Source: Brevipalpus yothersi
Taxonomy: Eukaryota > Arthropoda > Arachnida > Trombidiformes > Tenuipalpidae
Length of the DNA: 64,000 nucleotides
Direction of reading: 5' to 3'
NCBI GenBank assembly: GCA_003956705.1
Contig: QZCP01000190.1
Span: 124,001 to 188,000, forward strand
Shown here: positions 37,329-47,884 of the stretch, piece by piece
Position numbering within the stretch: the first letter of the stretch is position 1
Layout: every line of letters starts with the position of its first letter
Translations under genes and position numbers: made by a program
The notes under the pieces: model-generated
What the model was told of the DNA's origin: nothing
Seen by the model: only the letters and a program-made list of their open reading frames with translations
Databases searched by the model: none

Positions 37329-38828
37329 TCAGAAAAAGATTTGTCTAGCACTCTGAGGATTCTGTTCCACCGGGCAGTAGGGACACTTGACTTTGGGTCC
37401 TCCATTTGCCATTTTGTTGAGAGCATCTCGAGATATAACATGTCCACACACAAGTCTCATCGGTGGATTGTTTTCGGTGCTCTGTTGTCGAAGAATGGGA
37501 CATGCGAAGATGGAGTGGAATTGAAGTTTCTGGCCCAAATTGATCACAATAGGTAATTCGTCTTTAGCTGTCCATACATTGGATACGCGTCTTTGCTGCA
37601 TTACTTGGCGAATATTGAGAAGAGCTGGAAACGCTATGCAACCTGCCTCGAAAGCGATGTTCAATGGACTGTCAACACTCATTCCCATTAAACAGCAAGC
37701 ATCTCGCATAAATGTGTCACATATCTCATTCCAATTGAGAACGTCTAGCAGATAGGCATAAGGTGAGTTTTCAATACCCGTTTTGAGATAAATCAAACTT
37801 CCCATCAAAGTTTGTATCTCTTTTTCATGATGAAAAGCTAATGGTTGAAGCTTGGTCCTAGCATAATTGATCAATTCACTCTGCTTTTTGACTCCCTGAG
37901 AAAGATATTCAATGAATTGCAGACGATGTAGTTTAAATTCTAGGCCAGATTTTTGTTCAGCCAATTTTTCTCTATTATCTTCTACCCATTTCAAAGCAGG
38001 CTCTAGATCACGATGTTTGAGTGCTTCTAAAATGTAATTGATATCTGCAAATGGTTTCTTCTCTTCCTCTGATACTCCAATATGAGCCTCTTTCACTAAT
38101 TCATCAACAATTTCAAGCATTCCCTTGCGCAGAAAATGTTCAACGATCACTTTGTTCAGCAATTGTTTTGATGTTGTATCTTGCCATAGAGCTCGATTCT
38201 CCATACAAGCATAATCACCAACAAAATTTTTGTCAATAGCTTTGCCAATACGAGATACTGAGCTGTGAAAATCTCGATGTTCTTTGGCTAGCCTAGTGGT
38301 TCTATCTCGAATTTTGCGGATCAAATTGTTCAGCATAAAGGGTACATCTTTGCTTGATAATTGATCGTCTGTGAGAGAAAAGACAAAAAGAAAGAAAGAG
38401 AAAGAGAAAGAGATGAATTCAAGAACAAAATACAATTAATCATCATCCAAGCATAGCAATGAGTCAAGGCCAAAGACTAAAGTTCATCAGATGTTGAACC
38501 ATATTAAAGAGTCAAAAACATTGGTCATATGATGTGGAAATGAAAAAATTGGCAACATCAAATTGATTAAATAAACAAAAATCATCATATGAAAGGGAAA
38601 TAAAGGCTCAAGAACGAGGAAGGAAAACAAAGGAATTGGCTTTGGATGATAAGCATAAAAAAAATATCGATAACAATAATACGTACCAGAGCATTGTGAG
38701 AGTTCTTTTTCAACATTTTTCGCCTCCTCAATGAGATCATTTAAACATTTATCACAATACGTTTGGAGTGATTCAAAATTTGATATCACACGATTAACAT
38801 CTAATTCCACATTTGAAACAGGATTCAT
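37329..38828 (-). CDS. RMND5A: RMND5/GID2-type subunit of the CTLH E3 ubiquitin ligase
   Basis: Two exons (38828-38687, 38368-37329) sum to 1182 nt, 393 residues; human RMND5A has 391. The N-terminal helix (NVELDVNRVISNFESLQTYC) is followed by HRDFHSSVSRIGKAIDKNF. Then come a LisH-like segment (VIVEHFLRKGMLEIVDEL), a CTLH/CRA region (ALKWVEDNREKL; LIYLKTGIENSPYAYLLD) and a C-terminal degenerate RING (FACPILRQQ; MRLVCGHVISRDALNK; VKCPYCPVEQ). RMND5 pairs with MAEA as the catalytic RING heterodimer of the CTLH/GID complex. The frame extends upstream to another ATG at 38909, but alignment favours 38828. It is divergent from the macrodomain gene, 0.73 kb away. Confidence 0.96.
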
Positions 38829-39559
38829 GTTCTCATTGAATCGATCGATTCGATTCTGATTGAGATAAGTCCTAGTGAACACCAAGTGAAGGTAACAGCA
38901 CTCGGTCATTAATGGAGCTCAACACATCCACACACACACACACACTACAGGCTCAACAGATAGTATTGGTTCGAAATATGTATGTGTGTGTGTGTTTATA
39001 TAAATGAATATATTTTATCATCTACACTGATCAATCTTCACAAGTTAAACACACACACATACAATATCAAATAGTATTATAAGTAATCTTTGATGATGAT
39101 TACACACACACTTGCTTGAAAGCAAGTCAAACGAGTGCACAAAGCATCTTATGGTGTGAATGTACACGCACGGCCAATGAAAGCTTCAAGTTAAAAGGCG
39201 CAAGTTTTATACATGATGATGATTTGAAACAATTTGTCAGTGTTGATGTTACTGGATAAGTTGTGGAAAACAATTTAATTAATGACAAGTTCTCATATTT
39301 CACACAAATTGTAGACAAGAGATCAAATTGAGTGTGTGTGTGTTTACTTCACCTGTGGACTGTCCTTTTAAATATTCACTGAAAGCTGTTCTCGAGGTTG
39401 TTTTGTTTTGTGCATATGTTTTGCTTCTTGAAACGTCCTGTGTTGGTGTAAAGCCCTGTAGGATATTCATTGCTATACAATCTTTTTCATTCACTGGAGG
39501 AAATTAATTTTCTTGAATTGTCCTTGGTAAGAGAGAATATTATTACCTGGTGAGAAGAT
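38829..39559. promoter_or_regulatory. Divergent intergenic region with (CA/TG)n repeats
   Basis: This lies between two divergent start codons (RMND5-like and MACROD-like). It contains (CA)n near 38931-38945, (TG)n near 38980-38994 and further CA/TG runs near 39050, 39100 and 39335. These are alternating purine-pyrimidine tracts capable of Z-DNA; any regulatory effect is inference. Confidence 0.5.
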
Positions 39560-40760
39560 ATGTTGGCCCTAAATTATGGTCATTCGTGTCTTGTTGCCTG
39601 TTTAAAGCAACTTGTCTCATCACGAAATGTGCTCTTTGCATTTGATAACAAGTTTCACTCTCTCTGTACTGTTCAATCGTTATCATCATCATCAAAATTG
39701 ACTTTCTTGGGATTTTCAATCATTGCAGAACAGCGATCAAGCTTTTTCACGGTTGCAAAAATGTCTTCAAGTGAAAAAGAGCGTTATTTATCGATGAGTT
39801 TGGAGGAGAAACGTAAAGAATACAGTATCAAAGGCAATCAAGTTACTCTGGATCAAGTACCGACTTGGCCTGCATATGCTGTGGCACAAAATCTTCCAAA
39901 ATCTACTGATTCCAGAGAATTTTCCGTCAATGGTGATCACAATCAAAGGTAATGTCTGATCTTCTTCACTTGCAATTGTTTCAAATTCCCTCATTTTTCT
40001 GAACCACTTGTTCCTCTAGAATCTCAATATTCAAAGGAGATATAACTTCATTGGAAATTGATTGTATCGTCAATGCCGCCAACCAACAACTGAGTAAGAG
40101 GGAATATTTTTTGAAAATCTTGTTCCATTATTCATGATTCAGTTATCATTGGCAGAAGGTGGAGGTGGAGTTGATGGAGCGATTCATCGTGCTGCTGGAC
40201 ACAATTTATTGCAGAGCGAATGTCGAAAATTGGGTGGATGCGACGTTGGGGACGCAAAAATTACAGGAGGTTATAAATTACCTGCAAAATGTAAGTTTAT
40301 TGGGAAAAATTCGTCAAGCTAAGAGAGACAATCAAGGATTTTCGGTGTCAATAAAACTTTTTGAGCTTTTCATAGCTTAAAAACTTGTAATATGTTGGTC
40401 AATTGATCACCAATTTCTGGTGTTTGATATTTTAACATTCTTCTTTCTTCAATTTCAGATATTATCCATACTGTTGGTCCGGTTGGTGAGAAGCCAGATA
40501 AATTGAAAAGTTGCTATAAAAGGTGTCTAGAAGTTATGAAAGAGAATCAACTCAAATCAATCGCTTTTCCCTGTGTATCGACCGGTATCTATCATTATCC
40601 AAATGATGCTGCAGCAGATGTGGTCCTCTCAACAGTTCGTGCCTGGATGGATAAAGACAGTTATTCTAAAGAGATCGAACGAATCATTTTCTGTCTCTTC
40701 ATGGACGAAGATGTGAAATGCTATCACCAGCTATTACCAAAATATTTTCCTCTCGAATAA
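39560..40760 (+). CDS. MACROD1-like: MACROD-type macrodomain ADP-ribosyl hydrolase
   Basis: Four exons (39560-39948, 40020-40093, 40156-40290, 40459-40760) sum to 900 nt, 299 residues. The first 70 residues are rich in Ser, Leu and Phe with few acids, consistent with a mitochondrial presequence like that of MACROD1. An internal Met (MSSSEKERYLSMSLEEKRKE) could give a shorter cytosolic form. The macrodomain carries CIVNAANQQL, the glycine loop GGGGVDGAIHRAAG, KITGGYKLPAKYIIHTVGP and the second loop CVSTGIYHYP. Such enzymes remove mono-ADP-ribose from Asp/Glu and deacetylate O-acetyl-ADP-ribose. The stop codon overlaps an AATAAA hexamer (40756-40761). Confidence 0.94.
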
Positions 40761-41455
40761 ACTTTGGGATTTTCGGTACTTATATTCCATAATTCTCCCT
40801 CTCGAGCAATTGTATTCTTCTCGAGTATTTCTCTTATTCCGTTATCCTCGTTCCTCATGGAACAGAAGAGTATTCATATCGACTCAAAAGTTCTGAATAG
40901 CTCTCTCGAGAATCTAGCGAGAAAGAATACACCTGAAGAAGCTGAAAAACAGTACTCAACTTCACAGATGACCGTTTAATACTAATGTCTTGAGCTTTGA
41001 GTAACTGAAAAATTTCAACTATTTAATCTCACTTATTTTCAAGGATAAAGTTTCAGTTGAACTCAAGTTCATGAGTCTATCAAAAATTTGAGAGTTCCAT
41101 ATTCCATTTCATGAATGCAATTCACTTCCAGAATCTACGTCATTAACTAAACACTGACATCGTTCAACCTCAAAATGATATTCCATCTTAACTTTCCATG
41201 ATCTTCAGATCATGGCCATTAACCACACACTCATAGACTTGGCATTTTGATGAAAATTTTTATTAACCAAAAAGCGGCTGAATCAGTGTGCGCATGGTTT
41301 CAATACATCTGTAATGTTTACTTTTTTGTTTGGCCAAGGTAAACGGAATGTTCATCTTTGACGGTTTATGTGTGTTCATATTTTTTGGATTCTGTTCTTG
41401 TGTCCGAACTTGAATAGTTTTTTGTATCACTTTTGTGTTTTGTCAATATAACATT
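40761..41455. other. Intergenic region
   Basis: The 3' flank of the macrodomain gene and 5' region of the ETS gene. No coding evidence beyond short chance frames. Confidence 0.5.
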
Positions 41456-42364
41456 ATGGAAGGTGAAATATTTGATGATTATGAAGAGTTTGATGATGAG
41501 GTTTGTGAAGATTCGGTTGAGGAGGAGGAAGAAGAAGACGAAGAGGATGACGAAAATGTGTTGACCATTGAAAGAGTTGAATTAAAAGCTTCGGCTAACA
41601 GTTTGTGTGCTCATATTAAGAAACATGGTTTCGAAGATATTGATAAATGTGATTTTTATCTACAAGAAACTCGACTTCATCCCAAAAAGTCGATCATCGA
41701 ACAGTGTAATTTGGTGGAAAATGCGCTCAGCATGACAACACATATTAATGTTAAAATGAAGATCGAGCTGGAATCTCGAAGAGTCACCATTCTCGATATT
41801 CTCAAGCCTCCTGACACTAAAGATCGGAGTGCTTCACCACCTGGAGCTAGTTCACCACCGAGTGGATCATCTGGGCCTAATTTAACATCATCTTTACCAT
41901 CAGCATCCAAGCAAAAGCGTGCAATCGGTGGCACTGGGATCACCAAGAGTACACCCTCTGAAGGGCGAATTTTGGGATACAAATCTAATCAATTATTACC
42001 CACTCCTGGTAACAGATCTGGCAACAATGGCCAAATTCAATTGTGGCAATTTTTACTTGAACTTCTCACCGAGGCAGATTGTCGAGAATACATACGATGG
42101 GATGGTGATGAAGGTGAATTCAAGCTCATTGATCCCGAAGCAGTTGCCAAGCTATGGGGTGACAGGAAAAACAAGCCTAAAATGAACTATGAAAAATTAA
42201 GTCGTGCTTTGCGGTATTATTATGAGGGTGAAATGATTGCCAAAGTACAGGGCAAACGGTTTGTGTATAAATTCGTGTGTGATCTTAAAAATTTATTGGG
42301 CTACTCGGCCGCTGAGTTGGAACGTCTCGTATCTGAAACGGAGCAAAGAAGAAATGGAAGATAG
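41456..42364 (+). CDS. GABPA / Ets97D-like: GABP-alpha-like ETS transcription factor lacking the PNT domain
   Basis: A single exon of 302 residues. An acidic N-terminus (residues 20-40, nearly all Glu/Asp) precedes a ubiquitin-like OST domain (SLCAHIKKHGFEDIDKCDFY; LESRRVTILDILKPPD, about residues 49-130). A linker of about 60 residues rich in Ser/Pro/Gly follows. The ETS domain runs from NNGQIQLWQFLLELL through NYEKLSRALRYYYEG to GKRFVYKFVCDLKNLLGYSA (about 200-290). The OST-plus-ETS pairing and the GYSAAELERLV tail identify GABP-alpha. Vertebrate and fly versions also carry a PNT/SAM domain between OST and ETS; it is missing here with no intron to hide it. GABP binds GGAA sites and activates nuclear genes for mitochondrial function. 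The GTG upstream is in frame, but the ATG is the natural start. Confidence 0.93.
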   Translation: MEGEIFDDYEEFDDEVCEDSVEEEEEEDEEDDENVLTIERVELKASANSLCAHIKKHGFEDIDKCDFYLQETRLHPKKSIIEQCNLVENALSMTTHINVKMKIELESRRVTILDILKPPDTKDRSASPPGASSPPSGSSGPNLTSSLPSASKQKRAIGGTGITKSTPSEGRILGYKSNQLLPTPGNRSGNNGQIQLWQFLLELLTEADCREYIRWDGDEGEFKLIDPEAVAKLWGDRKNKPKMNYEKLSRALRYYYEGEMIAKVQGKRFVYKFVCDLKNLLGYSAAELERLVSETEQRRNGR

Positions 42365-42841
42365 TGAATCACTACAAGATAAACTCATATCTCTCTCAAT
42401 CATTGTAAAGGATCAATTTCTCTTTCCTCTACCCTCTCCTCATAATGATAATTATAAAATTTCTCTTCTATATTCATCACTGAGGATGTGACCAGGAAAC
42501 ACCTTCTATGGTAATCAATGTCTTCCTCTTCACCATTCCTGTTCCATGCATCTTCATCTCTCTTAAGAAACCCATGCGATGTTCAACTCTTTTGCTGCCA
42601 TTATCCTCATATTGTTTGTTTCTTAGCTCATCACAATCATTAACACGTACATGCATACACATACACACACATACACATTCTTTTCGAATATCTGTTTTAC
42701 TTGTACTCTTGTGGTGTGTTTTCATCGCTACAATTTTGATGACAATTCAAAATTGTGTTCATCAAGACTATATCTTGTCCTCTCTTCCTCTCTCTTCCCC
42801 TCTCTCTCTCTTTCTTTTCAATTAAATATATACATTACACT
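42365..42841. other. Convergent 3' intergenic region
   Basis: The ETS gene and the phospholipase gene end tail to tail here. It contains (CA)n near 42655-42680 and a CT-rich patch near 42780-42820. Confidence 0.55.
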
Positions 42842-45538
42842 TCATTCTAATTTATCCAATGAAGTTTTCTTCTTTACATCTGAAATAGAACGGGCAACGT
42901 TTCTTCCTGGTAATCCTGAAGATGGAGAGTTTCCATTGGTAACATTCTTGTTTCGCGCCTCCCAATAATTTTCAAGCGAAAGTGCAATCATATCAATCAA
43001 TTCGCGAATCGAATATGCATACACTTTCGTTTCCCACATTCCGTTAATTATTTCCTCGTCATCGGTTGCATTCAATTCGATTTCACTTGATAATGGTGCA
43101 TTTATACGAAAGTAGGGTATTCCAAGTGATTGACACCATGCTTCAGCACGTCGTCCGACATGTCCTTCTGTTTGCAAATGACCCTGGAAAAGGACATTGA
43201 CAATGTGGGTGAGATTAGCCAGAGTTCGCATCATTTCGATATTATTTTTGGGTGTCATCAGACCAGCCATATCAGGAGTGATGCCTTCTTGAACCGGCAA
43301 ATAGCCAGTACCTATTGACAATAGGAACGAGAGATTCTTTTTCTTTTCACTGGAAACTAAATTGTTACTCATGAAAAATTCTGTCAAACCATCGATGGAC
43401 GGATTATTTGACAATAAACCTCCATCAACAAATGAGCCGACAGGCTTGAAAAATGTTGGAGCTGCACCGGAAGCTCGACATGCTCGCCAAATAAATTGGA
43501 ATTCAGGAAATTCTGTTAAAATATTTTTTTGAAGTACCAGTGAAGGTCTCCTTTTCATCTCTGTTTGAGCTACCTCTTCGGCTTCATAAGTTCGAAATAT
43601 ACACAATTTTGGTGGTAACACATCAGTTTTAACCGCAGTTATGAGCAGTTTTTTCGTCTTAACATCATCAAAAGTCGTTTTTGATCCCAAATATTCCTTT
43701 AATATTTTCTCTAGAACATCAGACTTATATGGTCTGGGGCCTTCAAATATTTTATCTTTGAAAGAATAATACATTGCTCTTATTTTAGTCAGAGGTACAC
43801 CAACAGTCACTAGAGAGGCAATTAATGCACCGGAAGATGTGCCAATAAGCCATTCGAAGTAATCTTTGAATGGACGTTTCAACCTTCGCTCTATTTCAAG
43901 TAACAATATGCATGAAAAGAGACCTCGAACTCCTCCACCATCGAAAGCCACCATACTACATAGCTTTTCACCCAAATCACTGTTAAATTGTGAAGCTCTT
44001 ATATCAAGGGTGCATGCTCTAGCAAGAGTTTCGAGATATACTGCTGACTTTTCTAATTTCAACCAATTTGGATGAGAGGTTCCTATTCCCTTACCATTGA
44101 ACGAACAATTATCGGTACAATCTTTTTGCTTCTCATCACAACGTTTTGCTCCTACTCTGTGTAGAACATTAACCACGACATCAGCCAATCGATTCTCTGA
44201 TTTACTTGCATTGACAGCTGCCATATGACGTGGACTTTCTTTTCTTGCTGTCAAACTATTTACATCAGCATCGAAGCCTATCAAAGCTTGGATCATGGAT
44301 ACATCGTTCTTCTTTACTGCAAGATGAAGTGGTGTATTGCCTCGGTAGTCTCGAGCCTCTAGATCGACATCGTGTGATATCAAGTAGACTGCACTTCGAA
44401 ATCGACGTCTTCGAATAAAAGTATGAAGTGGCGTTTCACGTCGAAAATTCCTTGCTTCAATAGGAAATCCGATATCGATCAAATATTGGACAGACTTTCT
44501 ACTACGACACCAATGAAGTGGACAGCCAGCGTAAATAACTTCAGTCTCATCTAGATCATCAATAATTTCTGCTGGAAATTGGATACCTTCATATTTTATC
44601 GAATGGTCAGAGAATTGAGTCAATTTCGACTGATTTTTAGACAAAGGTACTGGATCACTTCTATTTGGACGAAGCAAATCTTCGCCTGAAAGTGAAACTG
44701 AGTCAACGTGGAAACTTTCCGCGCTCTTTTTGCTGGAATAAGGTTCAGCAATAAGAACTTCCAGTGGAGGTGACATTTTCAAAATTGATCGTAAATTTTG
44801 GATACTTCCTGATAGACAGCACCAATGAATTGCTGTGTAGCCTTGTACATTTTCCCTTTTGGCTAAAAAAATAACCCTCTCACGTTCAAGTAAATTGGCT
44901 ATCTCTTGAAAGACTGGTGGAGTTGCTCGACAGGCATAGTGTAATATTGTGTTTCCAACAGAATCTAATGATCTTATGGAAGCTCCATGGGAGAGTAGAA
45001 TTTTGATCATTGGAATGGAATCTTTTTGGATGGCTAGCATGAGAGGAGTAATACCTTCACTTTGAGTTCTCTGGTTGATGGAAGCCATGAGTCTAGGATT
45101 CTTAGAGGTAATAGCATCTGTTATCCCGAGAGCAACAGCTACATGAGAGGAAAAATAATCTGGATTTGTTTCGCAGCAGTTGACCATTTCTTGGAGGATT
45201 TGAGCAATTTTAGTGCAACTAGAGCCGATGTAGGTGTAAAGAGAGTTGACAATATGACAATAATGAGGAAATATTCTCTCAGCATCTTCTATCGTTTTGA
45301 TTCGAATTAATGAGAATATATAACTGGACTCTATTTGTTTGGAAGCAATTATATGGTAGATATTTCTCTGTGGGTCATGATAGAGGTGGCACATTGCATC
45401 CTGTTTCACTTTGATCATTGTTTTGATCTCAGAAAGTTCCATCCTCGACACAGTAATGCCTTGCTCATTCCGACATTCGAGTAGGCTTGTTTTACTCGTT
45501 TTTTTCGAATCAGCTCTCTTTCTAAGCCGTGTCCACAT
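42842..45538 (-). CDS. PLA2G6 / iPLA2-VIA: Group VI calcium-independent phospholipase A2 (iPLA2-beta type)
   Basis: A single intronless frame of 898 residues. The N-terminal third is basic at its start. Ankyrin repeats follow in two blocks (about 150-250: TPLMLAIQKDSIPMIKILLS, NTILHYACRA, YTAIHWCCLSG; and about 350-440: TPLHTFIRRRRFRS, NTPLHLAVKKNDVSMIQALI). The patatin domain begins at AFDGGGVRGLFS. The nucleophile elbow is GTSSG (about 565-569, where vertebrates have GTSTG) and the dyad Asp is in SFVDGGLLSNNP (about 705). It hydrolyses the sn-2 acyl chain of phospholipids in membrane remodelling and mitochondrial homeostasis. All catalytic residues are present. The intronless form in an intron-rich region could reflect retroposition or intron loss. 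Confidence 0.95.
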   Translation of the reverse strand: MWTRLRKRADSKKTSKTSLLECRNEQGITVSRMELSEIKTMIKVKQDAMCHLYHDPQRNIYHIIASKQIESSYIFSLIRIKTIEDAERIFPHYCHIVNSLYTYIGSSCTKIAQILQEMVNCCETNPDYFSSHVAVALGITDAITSKNPRLMASINQRTQSEGITPLMLAIQKDSIPMIKILLSHGASIRSLDSVGNTILHYACRATPPVFQEIANLLERERVIFLAKRENVQGYTAIHWCCLSGSIQNLRSILKMSPPLEVLIAEPYSSKKSAESFHVDSVSLSGEDLLRPNRSDPVPLSKNQSKLTQFSDHSIKYEGIQFPAEIIDDLDETEVIYAGCPLHWCRSRKSVQYLIDIGFPIEARNFRRETPLHTFIRRRRFRSAVYLISHDVDLEARDYRGNTPLHLAVKKNDVSMIQALIGFDADVNSLTARKESPRHMAAVNASKSENRLADVVVNVLHRVGAKRCDEKQKDCTDNCSFNGKGIGTSHPNWLKLEKSAVYLETLARACTLDIRASQFNSDLGEKLCSMVAFDGGGVRGLFSCILLLEIERRLKRPFKDYFEWLIGTSSGALIASLVTVGVPLTKIRAMYYSFKDKIFEGPRPYKSDVLEKILKEYLGSKTTFDDVKTKKLLITAVKTDVLPPKLCIFRTYEAEEVAQTEMKRRPSLVLQKNILTEFPEFQFIWRACRASGAAPTFFKPVGSFVDGGLLSNNPSIDGLTEFFMSNNLVSSEKKKNLSFLLSIGTGYLPVQEGITPDMAGLMTPKNNIEMMRTLANLTHIVNVLFQGHLQTEGHVGRRAEAWCQSLGIPYFRINAPLSSEIELNATDDEEIINGMWETKVYAYSIRELIDMIALSLENYWEARNKNVTNGNSPSSGLPGRNVARSISDVKKKTSLDKLE

Positions 45539-45812
45539 TATAAGAGATTTTGTAACCTTAACGATCTGACTTTTGACATGCTTCGGTTGTGGTGATGCTC
45601 ATTTCTGGGTAGATATGGCATCACAAAAAACACCAAGTGAAAAAAGAAGCAAACATGTCAAATCAATACATTAGTATCCTGATGCTCGTGTATTCAATAA
45701 ACAAGTACACTCAGCTTCAGAGCAGCTATACGATGATCAGATATATATTTAGAGAGGAATGAATGAAAAAATTTGGGCAGTTATATTACATCGTGATGAT
45801 TGGAAACATTGA
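45539..45812. other. Short intergenic region
   Basis: The iPLA2 upstream sequence and the 3' flank of the SmF gene, both on the minus strand. No further feature is seen. Confidence 0.5.
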
Positions 45813-46171
45813 TTATTCTCTCATTTCTCCATCTTCCTCTTCATCATCGACACCTCGCACATATAGGACATTGTTGCATCGGATGAGAATTTCACCAAGA
45901 TTACCAGTAAAATTACCATCAATATACTCTTCAGCGTTGGCAAGCTAGAAAAAAGAAGAATGAACACAATTAGTAAACAGACAATCAGTACACATTGAAA
46001 CAAGAACAATAGCAATATTCAAAGTCCATCTCTTACCTGGAGATTCATGTAATTATCTGTACTAACAAGATAACCTTTGTACTCCATTCCCCATTTCAAT
46101 TTGACCACAACAGCTTTACCTGTGAGACCATTTAAGAATGGTTTTGGATTCAAAGGCATCAATGCAGACAT
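45813..46171 (-). CDS. SNRPF: Small nuclear ribonucleoprotein F (SmF)
   Basis: Two exons (46171-46037, 45944-45813) sum to 267 nt, 88 residues; the human protein has 86. It reads MSALMPLNPKPFLNGLTGKA, then VVVKLKWGMEYKGYLVSTDN and, in exon 2, the Sm2 motif GEILIRCNNVLYVRG before the acidic tail DDEEEDGEMRE. SmF is one of seven proteins in the Sm ring assembled on U1, U2, U4 and U5 snRNAs. The intron falls directly after YMNLQ. The gene is divergent from SF3A2, another U2 snRNP component, 390 bp away. Confidence 0.98.
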
Positions 46172-46561
46172 GTTGATGATGATTGATGTCGGACCGTCAA
46201 ATCAAACTGTAGCGTACAGGTAAGCAAAAGACACAGAAGATGTGTACACACACGATGATCCCCTACAATCTGGTCACACGTCAAGTTGTCACTACAATTG
46301 TGATCACAATTAAGTAATTAAAATTGATTCTCTTTCAAACAACACAAGTTTGACCGCTCAATTCGGCTTTTTACACATGCATATGCAGTGCTGCCATAAA
46401 ATTCACGTGTTTTGATAGGAAAATTTTTTTGTTTTGATGACTGTTTTTGATGATGTTTAGTTGATTGTATTTAAAACTTGTCAGTGTTTGTGATCATCGG
46501 AACAATTATTATACTGTATTGGTAGGGTTGTGTGTGTCACTTTGGTGAATCTTGTGTCAAG
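46172..46561. promoter_or_regulatory. Probable bidirectional promoter of SNRPF and SF3A2
   Basis: Only 390 bases separate the two divergent start codons, and both UTRs must fit in this space. I see no clear TATA box. A shared promoter is inferred from spacing. Confidence 0.55.
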
Positions 46562-47484
46562 ATGGATATGCAAAATAGGCCTGGAGCGAAAACCGGTGGA
46601 GGAGGTGTTGCAAGTTGGTCGGAAACTAATCGTGAAAGACGAGAAAGATTGAGACAATTGGCTCTTGAATCCATTGATTTGCAGAAGGATCCGTATTTTA
46701 TGAAAAATCATCTCGGCTCTTATGAGTGTAAATTATGTTTAACGCTACACAATAATGAGGGTTCTTATCTGGCCCACACTCAAGGGAAAAAGCATCAATC
46801 TAATTTAGCTCGTAGACAAGCGAAGGATAGCAAAGATGCACCGATGCAACCGGCTCCACTCAAGCCAAGAACTGAAATCAAAAAATTTGTTAAAATTGGA
46901 AGACCTGGTTATCGAGTCACCAAACAATTGGATCCTGAAACCAATCAACAATCGCTTCTTTTCCAGGTATTCTGTCAATTGAACAGAAGTTTTTGTCAAT
47001 TTATTTTATTCTCATGATTGTTTTTTTTCTCCTTGTACAGGTTGACTATCCTGAGATTTCTGATGGAGTTACTCCAAGACATCGATTCATGTCCGCATAT
47101 GAGCAAAAAATTGAACCTCCCGACAGGCGTTGGCAATATGTTCTTTTCGCAGCTGAGCCATATGAAACAATTGGCTTCAAAGTTCCTAGTCATGAAGTTG
47201 ACAAGAATGAGGAAAAATTCTGGACCTTATGGAACAAAGATTCTAAACAATTTTTCCTTCAGTTCGCTTTTCGACTTGAAAATCAACCCAAACCTCTCCC
47301 AAACAGCAATTTAGCTCCAAAATTAACTGGAGGGAATGCCACTGCACCCAAAAATTCTCAAACAAACAATTCGAATGATGCTGCCGAAGTTGAGAATATG
47401 ACCAATGACGATCAGAATTCTAATTCAGCATCAAATACTGGCTCCAACTACAATCGAAGTGGAGCAAATGGACATTCCTCGTAA
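46562..47484 (+). CDS. SF3A2: Splicing factor 3A subunit 2 (SF3a66/SAP62)
   Basis: Two exons (46562-46966, 47041-47484) sum to 849 nt, 282 residues. It starts MDMQNRPGAKTGGGGVASWS and continues through NRERRERLRQLALESIDL. The matrin-type zinc finger is YECKLCLTLHNNEGSYLAHT followed by QGKKH. Downstream are FVKIGRPGYRVTKQ and RFMSAYEQKIEPPDRRWQY, all highly conserved. SF3A2 is part of the U2 snRNP SF3a complex that tethers U2 to the branch site. The long proline-rich tail of mammals is absent; a short Asn/Ser-rich tail (TNNSNDAAEVENM) replaces it, which is common outside vertebrates. An upstream in-frame Met exists, but MDM matches the family start. Confidence 0.98.
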
Positions 47485-47884
47485 CCTCAAGTTTATTGAC
47501 CAAAAGGGAAAATGTTCAAGGCTACACAACAATTTATTGGGACTGTCTATCAGAGGAGTATCTAAATTGGAATCAATTAACAATCAATTTTGGACATCCA
47601 CTTATGGAGCTCTTGTGATCGTGATTCAAGCTCTAGAATAAGTTTTGTGTTCAAAATACTTTGCTCTCACTCTGGCAAAGATGAACAACTACCAAAGATG
47701 TAAATTAAAGTCCCCATAAAGCCGATCAAGATATATTCTTTCGAATGCTCAAAGTTCTTACAATTTCGAGCATAAATTACATGAACTTGGATACTCAAGT
47801 TGATAATCATGACTTGAAAGAGATTCATTTGAAACTTTTCATGAGCTATTTAACATTATCATCTAATTTCTATTTGATATACAA
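47485..47884. other. Convergent 3' intergenic region
   Basis: SF3A2 and the SOAT-like gene end tail to tail here. Untranslated sequence only is expected. Confidence 0.5.

Noticed and set aside
38828..38909. Upstream Met that would lengthen the RMND5-like protein by 27 residues
   Set aside because: Family alignment starts at the downstream Met; the extra segment has no counterpart.
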